Source of the DNA: Pelomonas sp. KK5
GTDB taxonomy: Bacteria > Pseudomonadota > Gammaproteobacteria > Burkholderiales > Burkholderiaceae_C
NCBI RefSeq assembly: GCF_001984095.1
Contig: NZ_LYVQ01000009.1
Coordinates: 1-51,747, forward strand
DNA length: 51,747 nucleotides
Direction: 5' to 3'
Below the pieces are notes generated by a model. That model made no database searches. It saw only the letters and a program-made list of their open reading frames with translations, and was not told the origin of the DNA. The translations under genes were made by a program, and so were the position numbers. This document shows, in pieces, positions 43,018 through 51,747 of this stretch; positions within the stretch are counted from its first letter, which is position 1; every line of letters begins with the position of its first letter.

Positions 43018-43865
43018 TGCGCCGGCGCGAGCACCTGGGCCTCCTGCTACTGCTGGCCACATCGGCGCCGGGCGCCGCCCGCGCCGAGCCGCGCCTGGTC
43101 CGCTACCCCAACACCAACGGCATGGGCCGGGCCGGCTTGGGCTATCGCATGCTGGACCTGGCGCTGGCCTGCGCCGGCGAGCCCTACCGGATCGAGCTGC
43201 TGCCGGCTTCGGCCAACCCGCAGCGGGTGCGGGCGCTGCTGGAGGAGGGCCTGGCCGACGTGGTGGACTTCGGCAGCACGCCGGAGTTCGAGCGCCGCTA
43301 CGCCGCCGTCTACCTGCCGATCGACCGCGGCCTCAACGGCTGGCGCCTGCTGGTGATCCGCCGCGCCGACCGCGAGGCCTTCGCCAGGATCAGCACGGTG
43401 GCCGAGCTGAGCCGCTTCGTGGCCGGCCAGGGCCTGGGCTGGCCGGACGCCGACATCCTGCAGTCCGCCGGCCTGCCGGTGCGCAGCTTCCCGCACCTGG
43501 AATCGCTGTTCCGCGGCCTCGAGGCGGGCCGCTTCGACTACCTCCCGCTGGGCATGGACGAGGCCCACGACCTGATGCGCCGCTACGCTGCCGATCGCGC
43601 CGCGCTGGAGGTGGCGCCGCGGCTGGCCATCGTCTACCCCTTCGGCCGGCTGTTCTTCACGCGCAAGGACGACACGGCCCTGCACGCGCTGATCGACGCC
43701 GGCCTGCGCAAGGCCTTCACCAGCGGGCAGGCGCAGAAGCTGCTCGCCGAGGATCCAGGCTTTGCCGAGGCGCAGCGGCATCCGCCGACGCTGAAGCTGC
43801 AGATCGACAACCCGCAGCGCAGCGCCGAATTCCGGGCGATCCCTGACGCCTGGTTCATCCGTTAG
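43017..43865 (+). CDS. Orphan periplasmic solute-binding-like protein, copy 2
   Basis: 282 residues. The signal peptide (MRRREHLGLLLLLATSAPG) ends near ARAEPR. It aligns with the upstream protein along its length: YGYQVLQLAL/LGYRMLDLAL, LVDVVDNAS/LADVVDFGS, FGQGLDWTDTRILRQAGL/AGQGLGWPDADILQSAGL. So the two arose by tandem duplication. Sequence has diverged widely, suggesting different ligands. The end overlaps the convergent gene by 11 bp. Confidence 0.8.
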   Translation: MRRREHLGLLLLLATSAPGAARAEPRLVRYPNTNGMGRAGLGYRMLDLALACAGEPYRIELLPASANPQRVRALLEEGLADVVDFGSTPEFERRYAAVYLPIDRGLNGWRLLVIRRADREAFARISTVAELSRFVAGQGLGWPDADILQSAGLPVRSFPHLESLFRGLEAGRFDYLPLGMDEAHDLMRRYAADRAALEVAPRLAIVYPFGRLFFTRKDDTALHALIDAGLRKAFTSGQAQKLLAEDPGFAEAQRHPPTLKLQIDNPQRSAEFRAIPDAWFIR

Positions 43866-44331
43866 GCGCCGGCACGACGGACAAGGTCGTCTCGACCATC
43901 GCCCGATCGTCGGCATCGGCCAGCGCCGCCACCAGCAGCTGCGCCTCGCGGTAGTGGCGCGCATGGCCGAGCGCATCGCCGCGTGCCGCCGCGATGTTCG
44001 CCCGCACCGCCTCGGCCATCGCCCGCTCCCAGGGCTCGGCGTCGCCCGACAGCAGCAGCGGCTCGCACTTGGCCCAGTAGTAGGCGGCCGGCTCGGGCAG
44101 CTTCAGCAACGCATAGGCGTGGGCCAGCAGCTGGGCCGCGTGGGCCTGGTTGCGTGCATTGCCGACGAAGCGCCAGAAATAGGCCGCGGCGTGGGCCGCC
44201 TGCAGCATCTCCTCGTCCTCGGCGGCGCTGCGGGCGGGCTGCTCGGCCAGGGTCCAGGCGCGGTTGTTGGCCTGGCTGGCCAGGCGGCGCTGCCAGAGCG
44301 CCGCTTCTTCAGGGCTGGGCTTGTCGTTCAT
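43855..44331 (-). CDS. Hypothetical TPR-like helical protein
   Basis: 158 residues, all helical and Ala-rich. Repeating helix pairs (AHAAAYFWRFVGNARNQAHA; AHAYALLKLPEPAAYYWAKC; GDALGHARHYREAQLLVAAL) look like a short TPR-type array. No signal peptide. The start overlaps the LysR stop upstream (ATGA), so it is co-translated with that regulator. Function unknown. Confidence 0.75.
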   Translation of the reverse strand: MNDKPSPEEAALWQRRLASQANNRAWTLAEQPARSAAEDEEMLQAAHAAAYFWRFVGNARNQAHAAQLLAHAYALLKLPEPAAYYWAKCEPLLLSGDAEPWERAMAEAVRANIAAARGDALGHARHYREAQLLVAALADADDRAMVETTLSVVPAPNG

Positions 44332-45281
44332 CGTGACGGCTCCTTGCGGCGACGCGTCGGTGATTCTGCGCGTTCCCAGGGCGGCACGCCGCCGATCTTC
44401 TCGGCCATGAAGTCGATGAAGGCGGTGACGCGCGGCGGCACCAGGCGGCGCTGCGGCATCACCGCATGGATGCCGGTCTCGTCCAGCGCGCAGTCCGGCA
44501 GCACCACCTCGAGCCGCCCGGCGCGCAGGTCGTCCACCACATGCCAGATCGAATGGATCGCGATGCCCATGCCGGCCACCGCCGCGTCGCGCAGCACCTC
44601 GCCCTGCGTGCTCTCCAGCGGGCCGGACACGCGCACCGCCACCTCGCGCCTGCGCTTGCCCTCGCGCATGCGCCAGACATCGGCCCGGCCCTGGGCACCG
44701 ACCAGCAGCAGGCAGTCGTGCTGCGCCAGCTCGTCGGGCTTCGCCGGATGGCCGCGGCGGCGCAGGTAGTCGGGCGAGGCGCAGAGCACGCGGCGGTTGG
44801 TGGCGAGCTTGCGCGCCACCAGCGTGGAGTCCTCCAGCGCGCCGATGCGGATCGCCAGGTCGAAGCCGGAGGTGACCAGGTCGTGCATGCGGTCGGACAG
44901 GTCGATGCTGAGCTTGAGCTGCGGGTGCCGGGCCATGAACTCGGGCAGCAGCGGCGAGACGTAGTAGCGGGCGAAGGTGGCCGAGGTGGTCAGCCGCAGC
45001 GTGCCGCTGACGACGCCGCTGGACGCGGTGCGCAGCCCGGCCATCAGCGACTGCAGGTCGTCCACCAGCGGGCGGCCGCGCAGGGCCAGCGCCTCGCCCT
45101 CGGGCGTGGGCACCAGGCTGCGGGTGCTGCGGTGGAACAGGCGCACGCCCAGCGACTGCTCCAGGGACCGCAGGCGCTGGCTCGCCACCGCCACCGAGAG
45201 ATCGAGGCTGCGGGCGGCGGCGCTGATCGAGCCGGCGTCGTGCACGCGCAGGAAGAGGGCCAGGTCGTCGATGCGGCTCAT
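44328..45281 (-). CDS. LysR-type regulator divergent from an MFS exporter
   Basis: 317 residues from ATG 45281; the N-terminus MSRIDDLALFLRVHDAGSIS fits the family better than upstream starts. The helix-turn-helix is SAAARSLDLSVAVASQRLRS. The substrate-binding domain spans about 92-295. It is of the CrgA/DsdC-like branch that often controls a divergent transporter. The 83-bp gap to the transporter is AT-rich with several T-N11-A spacings. The coupled downstream gene is a TPR-like protein. Confidence 0.93.
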   Translation of the reverse strand: MSRIDDLALFLRVHDAGSISAAARSLDLSVAVASQRLRSLEQSLGVRLFHRSTRSLVPTPEGEALALRGRPLVDDLQSLMAGLRTASSGVVSGTLRLTTSATFARYYVSPLLPEFMARHPQLKLSIDLSDRMHDLVTSGFDLAIRIGALEDSTLVARKLATNRRVLCASPDYLRRRGHPAKPDELAQHDCLLLVGAQGRADVWRMREGKRRREVAVRVSGPLESTQGEVLRDAAVAGMGIAIHSIWHVVDDLRAGRLEVVLPDCALDETGIHAVMPQRRLVPPRVTAFIDFMAEKIGGVPPWERAESPTRRRKEPSR

Positions 45282-45364
45282 GGCTCGATTCTCAACGAAA
45301 CATTGAAATTGATTCGCCTGCTTGACGGTTTTTCTTTTGAATCGAAACGCCCACACTGCCGGCC

Positions 45365-46579
45365 ATGAACACCACCTCCGCACTCCCCTCCGGCTCGTTC
45401 GGCGCACGCCGCGGCAAGCCGCCGCTGGCGCTGTATGCGCTGACGATCGGCGCCTTCGGCATCGGCACGACCGAGTTCGTCATCATGGGCCTGCTGCTGC
45501 AGCTGGCGGCCGACCTGCACACCAGCGTCGCCACCGCCGGGCTGCTGATCTCGGGCTATGCGCTGGGCGTCTTCGCCGGCGCGCCGCTGCTGACCGCGGC
45601 GATGGCCCGCGTGCCGCGCAAGACCGCGCTGCTGGCGCTGATGGCCATCTTCACGCTGGGCAACGTGGCCTGTGCGCTGGCACCGAACTACGGCCTGCTG
45701 ATGGCGGCGCGCATCGTCACCTCGCTGGCGCACGGCACCTTCTTCGGCATCGGCGCGGTCGTCGCCACCGGCCTGGTGCCGGCCGAGCGCAAGGCCTCGG
45801 CGATCTCGACGATGTTCACCGGCCTGACCGTCGCCACGCTGCTGGGCGTGCCGGCCGGCGCCTGGCTGGGCCTGCACGAGGGCTGGCGCGCCACCTTCTG
45901 GGCCGTGTCGGCGATCGGCGTGCTGGCGATGGCCGTGATCGCGCTGGCGGTGCCGGCCCGGGCCGCGGGCAGCGGCAGCGCGGTGTCGCTGGGCGAGGAA
46001 CTGGCGGTGCTGCGCCGGCCGCAGGTGCTGTTGGGCCTGGGCACCACGGTGCTGGGCTTCGCCGGCGTGTTCCTGGTGTTCACCTTCATCCAGCCGCTGC
46101 TGACCCAGCTGGCCGGCTTCGACCAGGCGGGCGTCTCGGCGGTGCTGCTGGTGTTCGGCGTGGGCATGATCGCCGGCAACGTGATCGGCGGCCGCTGGGC
46201 CGACAAGGCGCCCAAGGGCGCGCTGCTGGGCACGCTGGTCGCGCTGGCCCTGGTGCTGGTGGCGATGGGCCTGGCGATGGGCTGGGGCCGCGGCGCGGCG
46301 ACGGTGGCCGTGGGCCTGCTGGGCGCGGCCGGCTTCGCCACCGTGGCGCCGCTGCAGCTGCGGGTGCTGACCCAGGCGCAGGGCGCCAGCATGGCTTCGA
46401 GCCTCAATATCGCGGCCTTCAACCTCGGCAATGCGCTGGGCGCCTGGCTGGGCGGCGTGGTGATCGAGCGGGGGCCGGGTCTTGCCGCCCTGCCCTATGC
46501 GGCGGCGCTGTTGACGCTGGGCGGCCTCGGGTTGGCCTGGATCAGCCTGAGAGCCGAGCGCCCTAAACTGGAGGCATGA
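45365..46579 (+). CDS. MFS exporter, DHA1 (AraJ/YdhP-like) family
   Basis: 404 residues, 12 membrane segments. Signatures: ALTIGAFGIGTTEFVIMGLL in helix 1, the export motif GVPAGAWLGLHEGWRATFW near helices 5-6, and the loop GGRWADKAPKGALLG. Relatives pump sugars, purines or drugs out with proton exchange. Regulation is probably by the divergent LysR gene. Its stop overlaps the next start (ATGA). Confidence 0.92.
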   Translation: MNTTSALPSGSFGARRGKPPLALYALTIGAFGIGTTEFVIMGLLLQLAADLHTSVATAGLLISGYALGVFAGAPLLTAAMARVPRKTALLALMAIFTLGNVACALAPNYGLLMAARIVTSLAHGTFFGIGAVVATGLVPAERKASAISTMFTGLTVATLLGVPAGAWLGLHEGWRATFWAVSAIGVLAMAVIALAVPARAAGSGSAVSLGEELAVLRRPQVLLGLGTTVLGFAGVFLVFTFIQPLLTQLAGFDQAGVSAVLLVFGVGMIAGNVIGGRWADKAPKGALLGTLVALALVLVAMGLAMGWGRGAATVAVGLLGAAGFATVAPLQLRVLTQAQGASMASSLNIAAFNLGNALGAWLGGVVIERGPGLAALPYAAALLTLGGLGLAWISLRAERPKLEA

Positions 46580-47490
46580 GGGAAAGCAGCGAGGGACAGG
46601 CGCAGCACCACGGTGACTGCGCCAACTGCGGCGCCACGCTCGGCGGCCGCTTCTGCCAGCAGTGCGGCCAGGCGGCCCATGTGCATCGCTCGCTGCTGCA
46701 CCTGGTCGAGGAGCTGCTGCACGGCATCTTCCACTTCGAGACCAAGGCCTGGCGCACGCTGGGCATGCTGGCCTGGCGGCCGGGCCGGATGATCCGCGAG
46801 TACATCGACGGCCGGCGCGCCCGCTACGTGGCGCCGCTGCCGCTGTTCCTGTTCATGATGTTCGCGCTGTTCCTGACGTTTTCGCTAACGACGAATCTGG
46901 ACGGCGCCGACAAGGCCGAAGCGGCGACGCCGCCGGCCGCGGCCGCCAGCACGCCGGACGTCGAGCTCAACGACCTGCGCTGGCTGCCCGCCGTCATCAA
47001 GGGCACGCGCAGCCTCGGTGCCGATGAGCTGCACGAGGAACTGCAGAAGAACCTGCCCTGGGCCGCGCGCCCGTCGATCGAGCACAAGATCCTGCATGCG
47101 GCCAACAACCGCGAGCTGGCGGTCTACAAGGTCAAGAACGGCGCCGCCAAGTACGCGATCCTGCTGGTGCCGCTGACGCTGCCGCTGCTGTGGCTGCTGT
47201 TCATCCGCCGGCGCGACGTGCAGATGTTCGACCACGTCGTGTTCTCGTTCTACTCGCTGTCGGCGATGGCGCTGCTGCTGATCGGGCTCTCGCTGCTGGA
47301 CGCGGTGGGCCTGCCCATGCTGGGCGAGACGCTGAAGCTGCTGCTGCCGCCGCTGATGTTCTACACGCAGCTCAAGGGCACCTACCAGCTCGCCCGCTGG
47401 GGCGCCATCTGGCGCACCGCGGTGCTGCTGCTCTATGCGCTGCTGGCGATGGGCGCCTACCTGCTGGTGGTGATCTTCGCCAGCATGTAG
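46576..47490 (+). CDS. DUF3667 zinc-ribbon membrane protein
   Basis: 304 residues. The N-terminal zinc ribbon (CANCGATLGGRFCQQCGQ, residues 15-32) is followed by LHLVEELLHGIFHFETKAW and RTLGMLAWRPGRMIREYIDG, the family hallmark. There are then about five membrane helices and a soluble loop (about 110-190). Role unknown. It is translationally coupled to the exporter, which may be only operon economy. Confidence 0.88.
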   Translation: MRESSEGQAQHHGDCANCGATLGGRFCQQCGQAAHVHRSLLHLVEELLHGIFHFETKAWRTLGMLAWRPGRMIREYIDGRRARYVAPLPLFLFMMFALFLTFSLTTNLDGADKAEAATPPAAAASTPDVELNDLRWLPAVIKGTRSLGADELHEELQKNLPWAARPSIEHKILHAANNRELAVYKVKNGAAKYAILLVPLTLPLLWLLFIRRRDVQMFDHVVFSFYSLSAMALLLIGLSLLDAVGLPMLGETLKLLLPPLMFYTQLKGTYQLARWGAIWRTAVLLLYALLAMGAYLLVVIFASM

Positions 47491-47498
47491 CTTCCTGC

Positions 47499-50400
47499 TC
47501 AGCCGCGCAGCAGCTCGGCCAGCGCCTGCGCGTCGAGCACCGTCGCCTGCTCCTGCCCTTCCAGCACGCCATCGGCCAGGCCGCGCTTGTCGCGGTGCAG
47601 TTCGATGATCTGCTCCTCCACCGAGCCGGCGGTGACGAGCCGGTAGACCGTCACCGGCCGCTGCTGGCCCATGCGATGGGCGCGGCCGGTGGCCTGGTCC
47701 TCGGCGGCGGGGTTCCACCAGGGGTCGACGATCAGCACGTAGTCGGCCATCGTCAGGTTCAGGCCGAAGCCGCCGGCCTTCAGGCTGATCAGGAACAGCT
47801 CGCCCTCGCCGCGCTGGAAGGCCGCCACCCGCCTGGCCCGCTCGGCCGCCGGCGTGCTGCCGTCCAGGTACTGGTAGGGCAGGCCCATCGCTTCCAGGCG
47901 CTCGCCCAGCAGCTTCAGGTAGTCGGTGAACTGGCTGAACACCAGCGCCTTGTGCGAGCCGTCCACCAGCTCGCGCACGATGCGCTCGAACTCGCCCAGC
48001 TTGGCGCCGACGATGCCGGTCTCCGGCGCCACCAGGCGCGGGTCGCAGGCGGCGCGGCGCAGCCGCATCAGCTCGGCCAGCACCTGCATCGGCGCGGCCC
48101 CGCCGCCTTCCATCGCCTCGCTGACCGCCTCGTTCGCATTGCGGCGCAGCGCCTCGAGGAAGTGCTTCTCCTCGGCGCTGGGCTGCACCAGGTGGACGAT
48201 CTCGGTGCGCGGCGGCAGGTCCTGCAGCACCTGCGTCTTCGTGCGGCGCAGCAGGAAGGGCGCGACCAGCCGGCGCAGCCGCGCGCGGGCGGCGCCGTCC
48301 TGGTGCTTCTCGATCGGCGTGGCGAAGCGCTCGGCGAACTGGGCGGCGCTGCCCAGCAGGCCGGGGTTGATCAGGTTCATGATCGACCACAGGTCGGCCA
48401 GGCGGTTCTCCACCGGCGTGCCCGACAGCGCCAGGCGGAAACCGGCCTTGAACTCGGCCACCGACTTGGCCCGCTTGGTGGCGGCGTTCTTCAGTGCCTG
48501 GGCCTCGTCCATCACCAGCGTGGCCCAGTCGACGGCGGCGAACAGCTCGGCATCGATCTGCGCCAGCGCATAGGAAGCGATCAGCACGTCGCCGGGGCCC
48601 ATGCGCTGGATCTGGGCGTTACGGTCGCTCTCCTCGCCGTAGAGGAAGGCATTGAGGCCGCAGGCGAACAGGCCCGCCTCGGCCAGCCAGTTGGCGCAGA
48701 CGGAGGTGGGCGCCAACACCAGGGCCGGGCCCTGGGCGGCGCGCGAGACCAGCACGCCCAGCGTCTGCACGGTCTTGCCGAGGCCCATGTCGTCGGCCAG
48801 GCAGGCGCCCAGGCCGGCGGCGGCCAGGCGGCTCATCCAGGCATAGCCCTCGGCCTGATAGCTGCGAAGTTCAGCGCGCAGGCCGGGCGGCGGCTCGGGC
48901 TGCAACTCGGCCGCGGCGGCCAGGGCCTCGAGGCGCTCGCGCCAGAGCGAATCGCCTTTCACCGCCGCGCCGGCCAGCGTGTCGTCCAGCCACGAGGCCG
49001 CGGCCAGCGGCAACTGCAGCTGGTCCTTCTTCGCCACGGCCAGCGCGTCCAGGTCGCGCAGCTGCTGGCGCAGCTGCTCGCTCAAGGCCAGGTACTCGCC
49101 CTCGCCCAGGCGCACGAAGCGGCTCTTCGAATCGCGCGCCAGCTGCATCAGCTGCTGCAGGCCCAGCACGCGCTGCTCGTCCAGCGCCACCTCGCCGGTG
49201 AGGCCCAGCCAGTCGCGGCCCCCGTCGGCCGCGACGCTGACGCTCAAGGCCTCGCTCTCCAGCGACTTCACCCGCAGCGGCTTGCCCTTGGGCCAGTCCA
49301 GCGCGGCGATGCCCGGCAGCGTGGGCAGCACCTCGACGGCGCGCAGCGCCTCCTCGGCATCGGACAGCAGCCAGGCCGATTCGGGCGCCTGCTCGGGGTC
49401 GAGGAAGGGCAGCGCCTCGATGACCGCGCGCCGGTGCTCGCGCTCGGCGGCCAGGTCGCGCTCGGTGGCCAGGCTCAGGCCCTCGTGCATGCACAGCAGC
49501 CGCGCGCGGCCCTGGCCCGGCGTCACGGCCGGGCCGAAGCCGCCGAAGGGCTGGGCCACCAGCTGCAGCTGCAGGCCGTCGCCGAGCGGCAGCAGCCGGG
49601 CATGCAACCGGTGATCTCCAGGCACCTGCTGGCCGGCGGCGGCGTCGCTGTGCAGCTCGAAATGACCGGCCAGCACCTGCAGCGCCGCGCCCAGCTCGGC
49701 CGTGGCCTCGGCCGGCACGGCCCAGCCCTGGGCCACCAGCTCGGCGACGCGGCGCTGGGTCGGGCTGATGCGGATCACGCGGGCCTCGTGCGGGCCGTCG
49801 CGCACGATGCGCAGGCCGTTGCGGCGCTCGAGGTCGCCGTCGCTGGCGCCGGGCCAGAAGGCGGGCGGCGCGGCGGCGACCAGCGGCGGCTCGATCAGGA
49901 AGACGAACTGCTCGGCGCCGCTGGCCGGGTCGGTGCGGCGCTGCACTTCCAGGCCCGGCTGGGCCTCGCGCAGCTCGACCCACTGGCCCGGCGTGTCGGC
50001 GAACATCACGGCCGGATGGCCGATCAGCGCGGCGGCCGCGGCCGCCACGTCGATCTGCCAGCTGTTGACGCCGCCCCAGGGCGCGCGCTCGATATGGCGC
50101 AGCACCGCGTCGTCCTGCGCGCGGCCGCTGCTGTAGCCGGCCTTCTTCAGCCGGCTCAGCGGCACGGCCTTGTACTTGACCGCGCCGCGGGCGCCGGTGC
50201 TGCGCTCCAGCGGCTCGATGTCCTTGATGCGCTGTTCGTCGTCCAGCGTCATCTGCCAGACCAGCTCGGTGCTGGCGGCGGCGGCGCTGCGGCCGGCCGG
50301 CTTGCCGGTATCGACGGCCAGTGCGGTGATCGCCGCGAGCGCGTCGCGCCAGGGCTCGCGCTTGGCGCCGAGAAAGTCGGCGGGCCAGGTCACGCCCAGC

Positions 50401-51747
50401 TCCAGCGCGGCGCGGCCGAGCTCCAGCTGCTCCACGGCACGGGCCAGCAGGGCCGCGTGCCACAGCTGCTCGGCCTCGCGCAGCCGGTCCACCAGCCGCT
50501 GGACCGTGGCCAGCGACCAGCGCGGCGCCGGCTTGCCGAGCCAAGCGGCGAGCAACAGGCGGTCGGCCAGCATCGCCGTCGCATCCTCGCGCTGCTCCAG
50601 CCCTTGCTGGTGCTCGAACAGGCCGTCCTCCAGCGCCTCCTCGCCCAGCCGCACGCCGATGCCATGCGCCCACAGGCCCCAGGGCTCGCGCGGCGAGGGG
50701 CTGCGCGAGCCGGACTCGGCGATGCAGAACTTGCGCGCCGCCAGCCAGGCCTTGGGATCGGGCTGGGCCAGCAGCGCGAGCACGTACAGGCGCCCCAGCT
50801 CCAGCCCCAGCACGCCGCGGCGCTGGCCGCTGCTCTGGCGCAGCTGCTTCTGCGCCGTCTCGAACTGCGAGGCGGCGATCACCCACTCGCCATCCCGCTC
50901 GTGGACGGCGGCCTCGACCAGCAGCGACACCGGGCCCTCGATGCCGGCGCACAGCGCGTGGGCGCCTTCGAGATCCAGCGCCAGCAGGCGGGATTCGACC
51001 AGGAAGGTGCGCAGCGTGGGCGACAGCACCGCCGGCGCCTGCTCGGCCAGCCAGGCCCGCAGCGGCACCAGCGCGGGCTCGCCGGGCGGCAGCAGGCGCA
51101 GCGCCATCGCCAGCACCTCGTCGCGCAGCCCGGGCTCCATCGCCTCGACCACGCGCGGCAGCCAGGGCCGCAGCAGCACCGCGACGATCTCCTCCGGCCC
51201 GCCCACCGCATGGGCGCTCTGGTTCAGCCGCTGGTGGAAGGTGGCCCGGTCGCTGCCGGCGAACAGGATCAGGCGCAGCAGGGCCAGGCGCTCGCGCTCG
51301 TCGCGGTAGGACAGCCAGTGCGAGAGGCGGTCGGCCGGGCCGTGGCCGCCGGCGATCTGGTTGCCCAGGCGCAGCCAGTGGCCGCGGGCCTCGGGTTGCA
51401 GCAGCAACTGCTGCAGGCGCTCGACATGGTCGGACGGATCGGCCGTGTACGCGCCGCTGGTCATCTGGTAGGCGCGGCCCTGGCGCACCAGCTCGCGCAG
51501 GCAAGCGAAGACCTCGGTGGTGCGGAAGGGCTTGCCGTCGCGCCGCCGCGCCTGGACGGCCTCCAGCCAGTTGACGATGCCGGCGGCGCCGCGCACGCCG
51601 CTGGTCAGCAGCAGCGCATCCTCGACGGCCTGCAGCTCGGCGGTCTCGGGGGCCTCGGCCTCGGCCGGTTCCTCGGCGCGATGCTGTGCCTTCAGGCGCT
51701 GCACCTCGGCCAGCATGTCCTCCTGCGTCCACAACCGCGCGCCGCCC
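47499..51747 (-). CDS. SNF2-family DEAD/DEAH helicase, N-terminus probably off the right edge
   Basis: At least 1411 residues. The frame stays open to the window edge; the first possible start inside is TTG 51734. The first 900 residues are a divergent, Trp/Leu-rich helical region of unknown role. The Swi2/Snf2 ATPase follows near residue 960: Walker A DDMGLGKTVQTLG (about 980), Walker B VMDEAQALKN, LSGTPVENRLADLWSI. The C-terminal helicase lobe has LVFSQFTDYLKLL, LISLKAGGFGLNLTMADYV and DPWWNPAAEDQATGRAHRMGQ. These are ATP-driven DNA translocases. Whether this one remodels nucleoid complexes, transcription or repair intermediates is unknown. Confidence 0.93.
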   Translation of the reverse strand, partial: GGARLWTQEDMLAEVQRLKAQHRAEEPAEAEAPETAELQAVEDALLLTSGVRGAAGIVNWLEAVQARRRDGKPFRTTEVFACLRELVRQGRAYQMTSGAYTADPSDHVERLQQLLLQPEARGHWLRLGNQIAGGHGPADRLSHWLSYRDERERLALLRLILFAGSDRATFHQRLNQSAHAVGGPEEIVAVLLRPWLPRVVEAMEPGLRDEVLAMALRLLPPGEPALVPLRAWLAEQAPAVLSPTLRTFLVESRLLALDLEGAHALCAGIEGPVSLLVEAAVHERDGEWVIAASQFETAQKQLRQSSGQRRGVLGLELGRLYVLALLAQPDPKAWLAARKFCIAESGSRSPSPREPWGLWAHGIGVRLGEEALEDGLFEHQQGLEQREDATAMLADRLLLAAWLGKPAPRWSLATVQRLVDRLREAEQLWHAALLARAVEQLELGRAALELGVTWPADFLGAKREPWRDALAAITALAVDTGKPAGRSAAAASTELVWQMTLDDEQRIKDIEPLERSTGARGAVKYKAVPLSRLKKAGYSSGRAQDDAVLRHIERAPWGGVNSWQIDVAAAAAALIGHPAVMFADTPGQWVELREAQPGLEVQRRTDPASGAEQFVFLIEPPLVAAAPPAFWPGASDGDLERRNGLRIVRDGPHEARVIRISPTQRRVAELVAQGWAVPAEATAELGAALQVLAGHFELHSDAAAGQQVPGDHRLHARLLPLGDGLQLQLVAQPFGGFGPAVTPGQGRARLLCMHEGLSLATERDLAAEREHRRAVIEALPFLDPEQAPESAWLLSDAEEALRAVEVLPTLPGIAALDWPKGKPLRVKSLESEALSVSVAADGGRDWLGLTGEVALDEQRVLGLQQLMQLARDSKSRFVRLGEGEYLALSEQLRQQLRDLDALAVAKKDQLQLPLAAASWLDDTLAGAAVKGDSLWRERLEALAAAAELQPEPPPGLRAELRSYQAEGYAWMSRLAAAGLGACLADDMGLGKTVQTLGVLVSRAAQGPALVLAPTSVCANWLAEAGLFACGLNAFLYGEESDRNAQIQRMGPGDVLIASYALAQIDAELFAAVDWATLVMDEAQALKNAATKRAKSVAEFKAGFRLALSGTPVENRLADLWSIMNLINPGLLGSAAQFAERFATPIEKHQDGAARARLRRLVAPFLLRRTKTQVLQDLPPRTEIVHLVQPSAEEKHFLEALRRNANEAVSEAMEGGGAAPMQVLAELMRLRRAACDPRLVAPETGIVGAKLGEFERIVRELVDGSHKALVFSQFTDYLKLLGERLEAMGLPYQYLDGSTPAAERARRVAAFQRGEGELFLISLKAGGFGLNLTMADYVLIVDPWWNPAAEDQATGRAHRMGQQRPVTVYRLVTAGSVEEQIIELHRDKRGLADGVLEGQEQATVLDAQALAELLRG

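Overview
The window is very GC-rich and densely coded. It reads as chromosomal DNA of a Burkholderiales bacterium of the Rubrivivax/Roseateles/Mitsuaria type. The reasons are a tkt and gap pair, five PEP-CTERM surface proteins, several LysR/LTTR-transporter pairs and two diguanylate cyclases. That assignment is inference from gene content; there is no rRNA marker. I saw no tRNA, rRNA, IS element, prophage or CRISPR array. No stretch longer than about 250 bases lacks a gene.

Layout. 1-3 kb (minus): a left-truncated subtilisin-like protease, then a translationally coupled pair of a lipoprotein and a small Cys/His-rich protein. 3.2-8.8 kb: a PEP-CTERM protein, then gap, a secreted TonB-C-like protein and tkt on the minus strand. 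8.9-15.5 kb: a diguanylate cyclase coupled to an acetyltransferase, an aldo/keto reductase, a large Ig-type lipoprotein and a UbiH-family hydroxylase.

15.5-24 kb is the most interesting part. It holds a phytase-like PEP-CTERM beta-propeller, a choice-anchor PEP-CTERM protein, a Tat-exported phospholipase C, a lamin-tail PEP-CTERM protein, an SdiA-regulated-type PEP-CTERM protein, a PlcP-like metallophosphoesterase and an MGDG-synthase-like glycosyltransferase. Each of the five transcription units here is preceded by a pair of 7-mers ending in TCAC or TCAT, exactly 11 bp apart (7+4+7). This is the layout of a PhoB box. I infer a phosphate-starvation island that strips phosphate from phospholipids inside and outside the cell, replaces membrane lipid with glycolipid, and displays PEP-CTERM-anchored phosphate-scavenging proteins.

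24-30 kb: signalling and transport (second diguanylate cyclase, MHS-family symporter, chemoreceptor, hybrid histidine kinase with a duplicated PAS domain). 30-35 kb: trhO, a divergent MurA homologue, an RluA-family pseudouridine synthase and small hypothetical genes. 35-41 kb: a complete tartrate/D-malate operon (LysR regulator divergent from tartrate dehydrogenase, C4-dicarboxylate carrier, glycerate kinase/hydroxypyruvate reductase, pyruvate kinase). 41-47.5 kb: a VOC protein with an AraC regulator, two tandem orphan solute-binding proteins, a LysR regulator divergent from an MFS exporter, and a DUF3667 membrane protein. 47.5 kb to the end: a large SNF2 helicase that probably runs off the right edge.

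Tail-to-tail gene overlaps are unusually common here (76, 52, 20, 11 and 4 bp).
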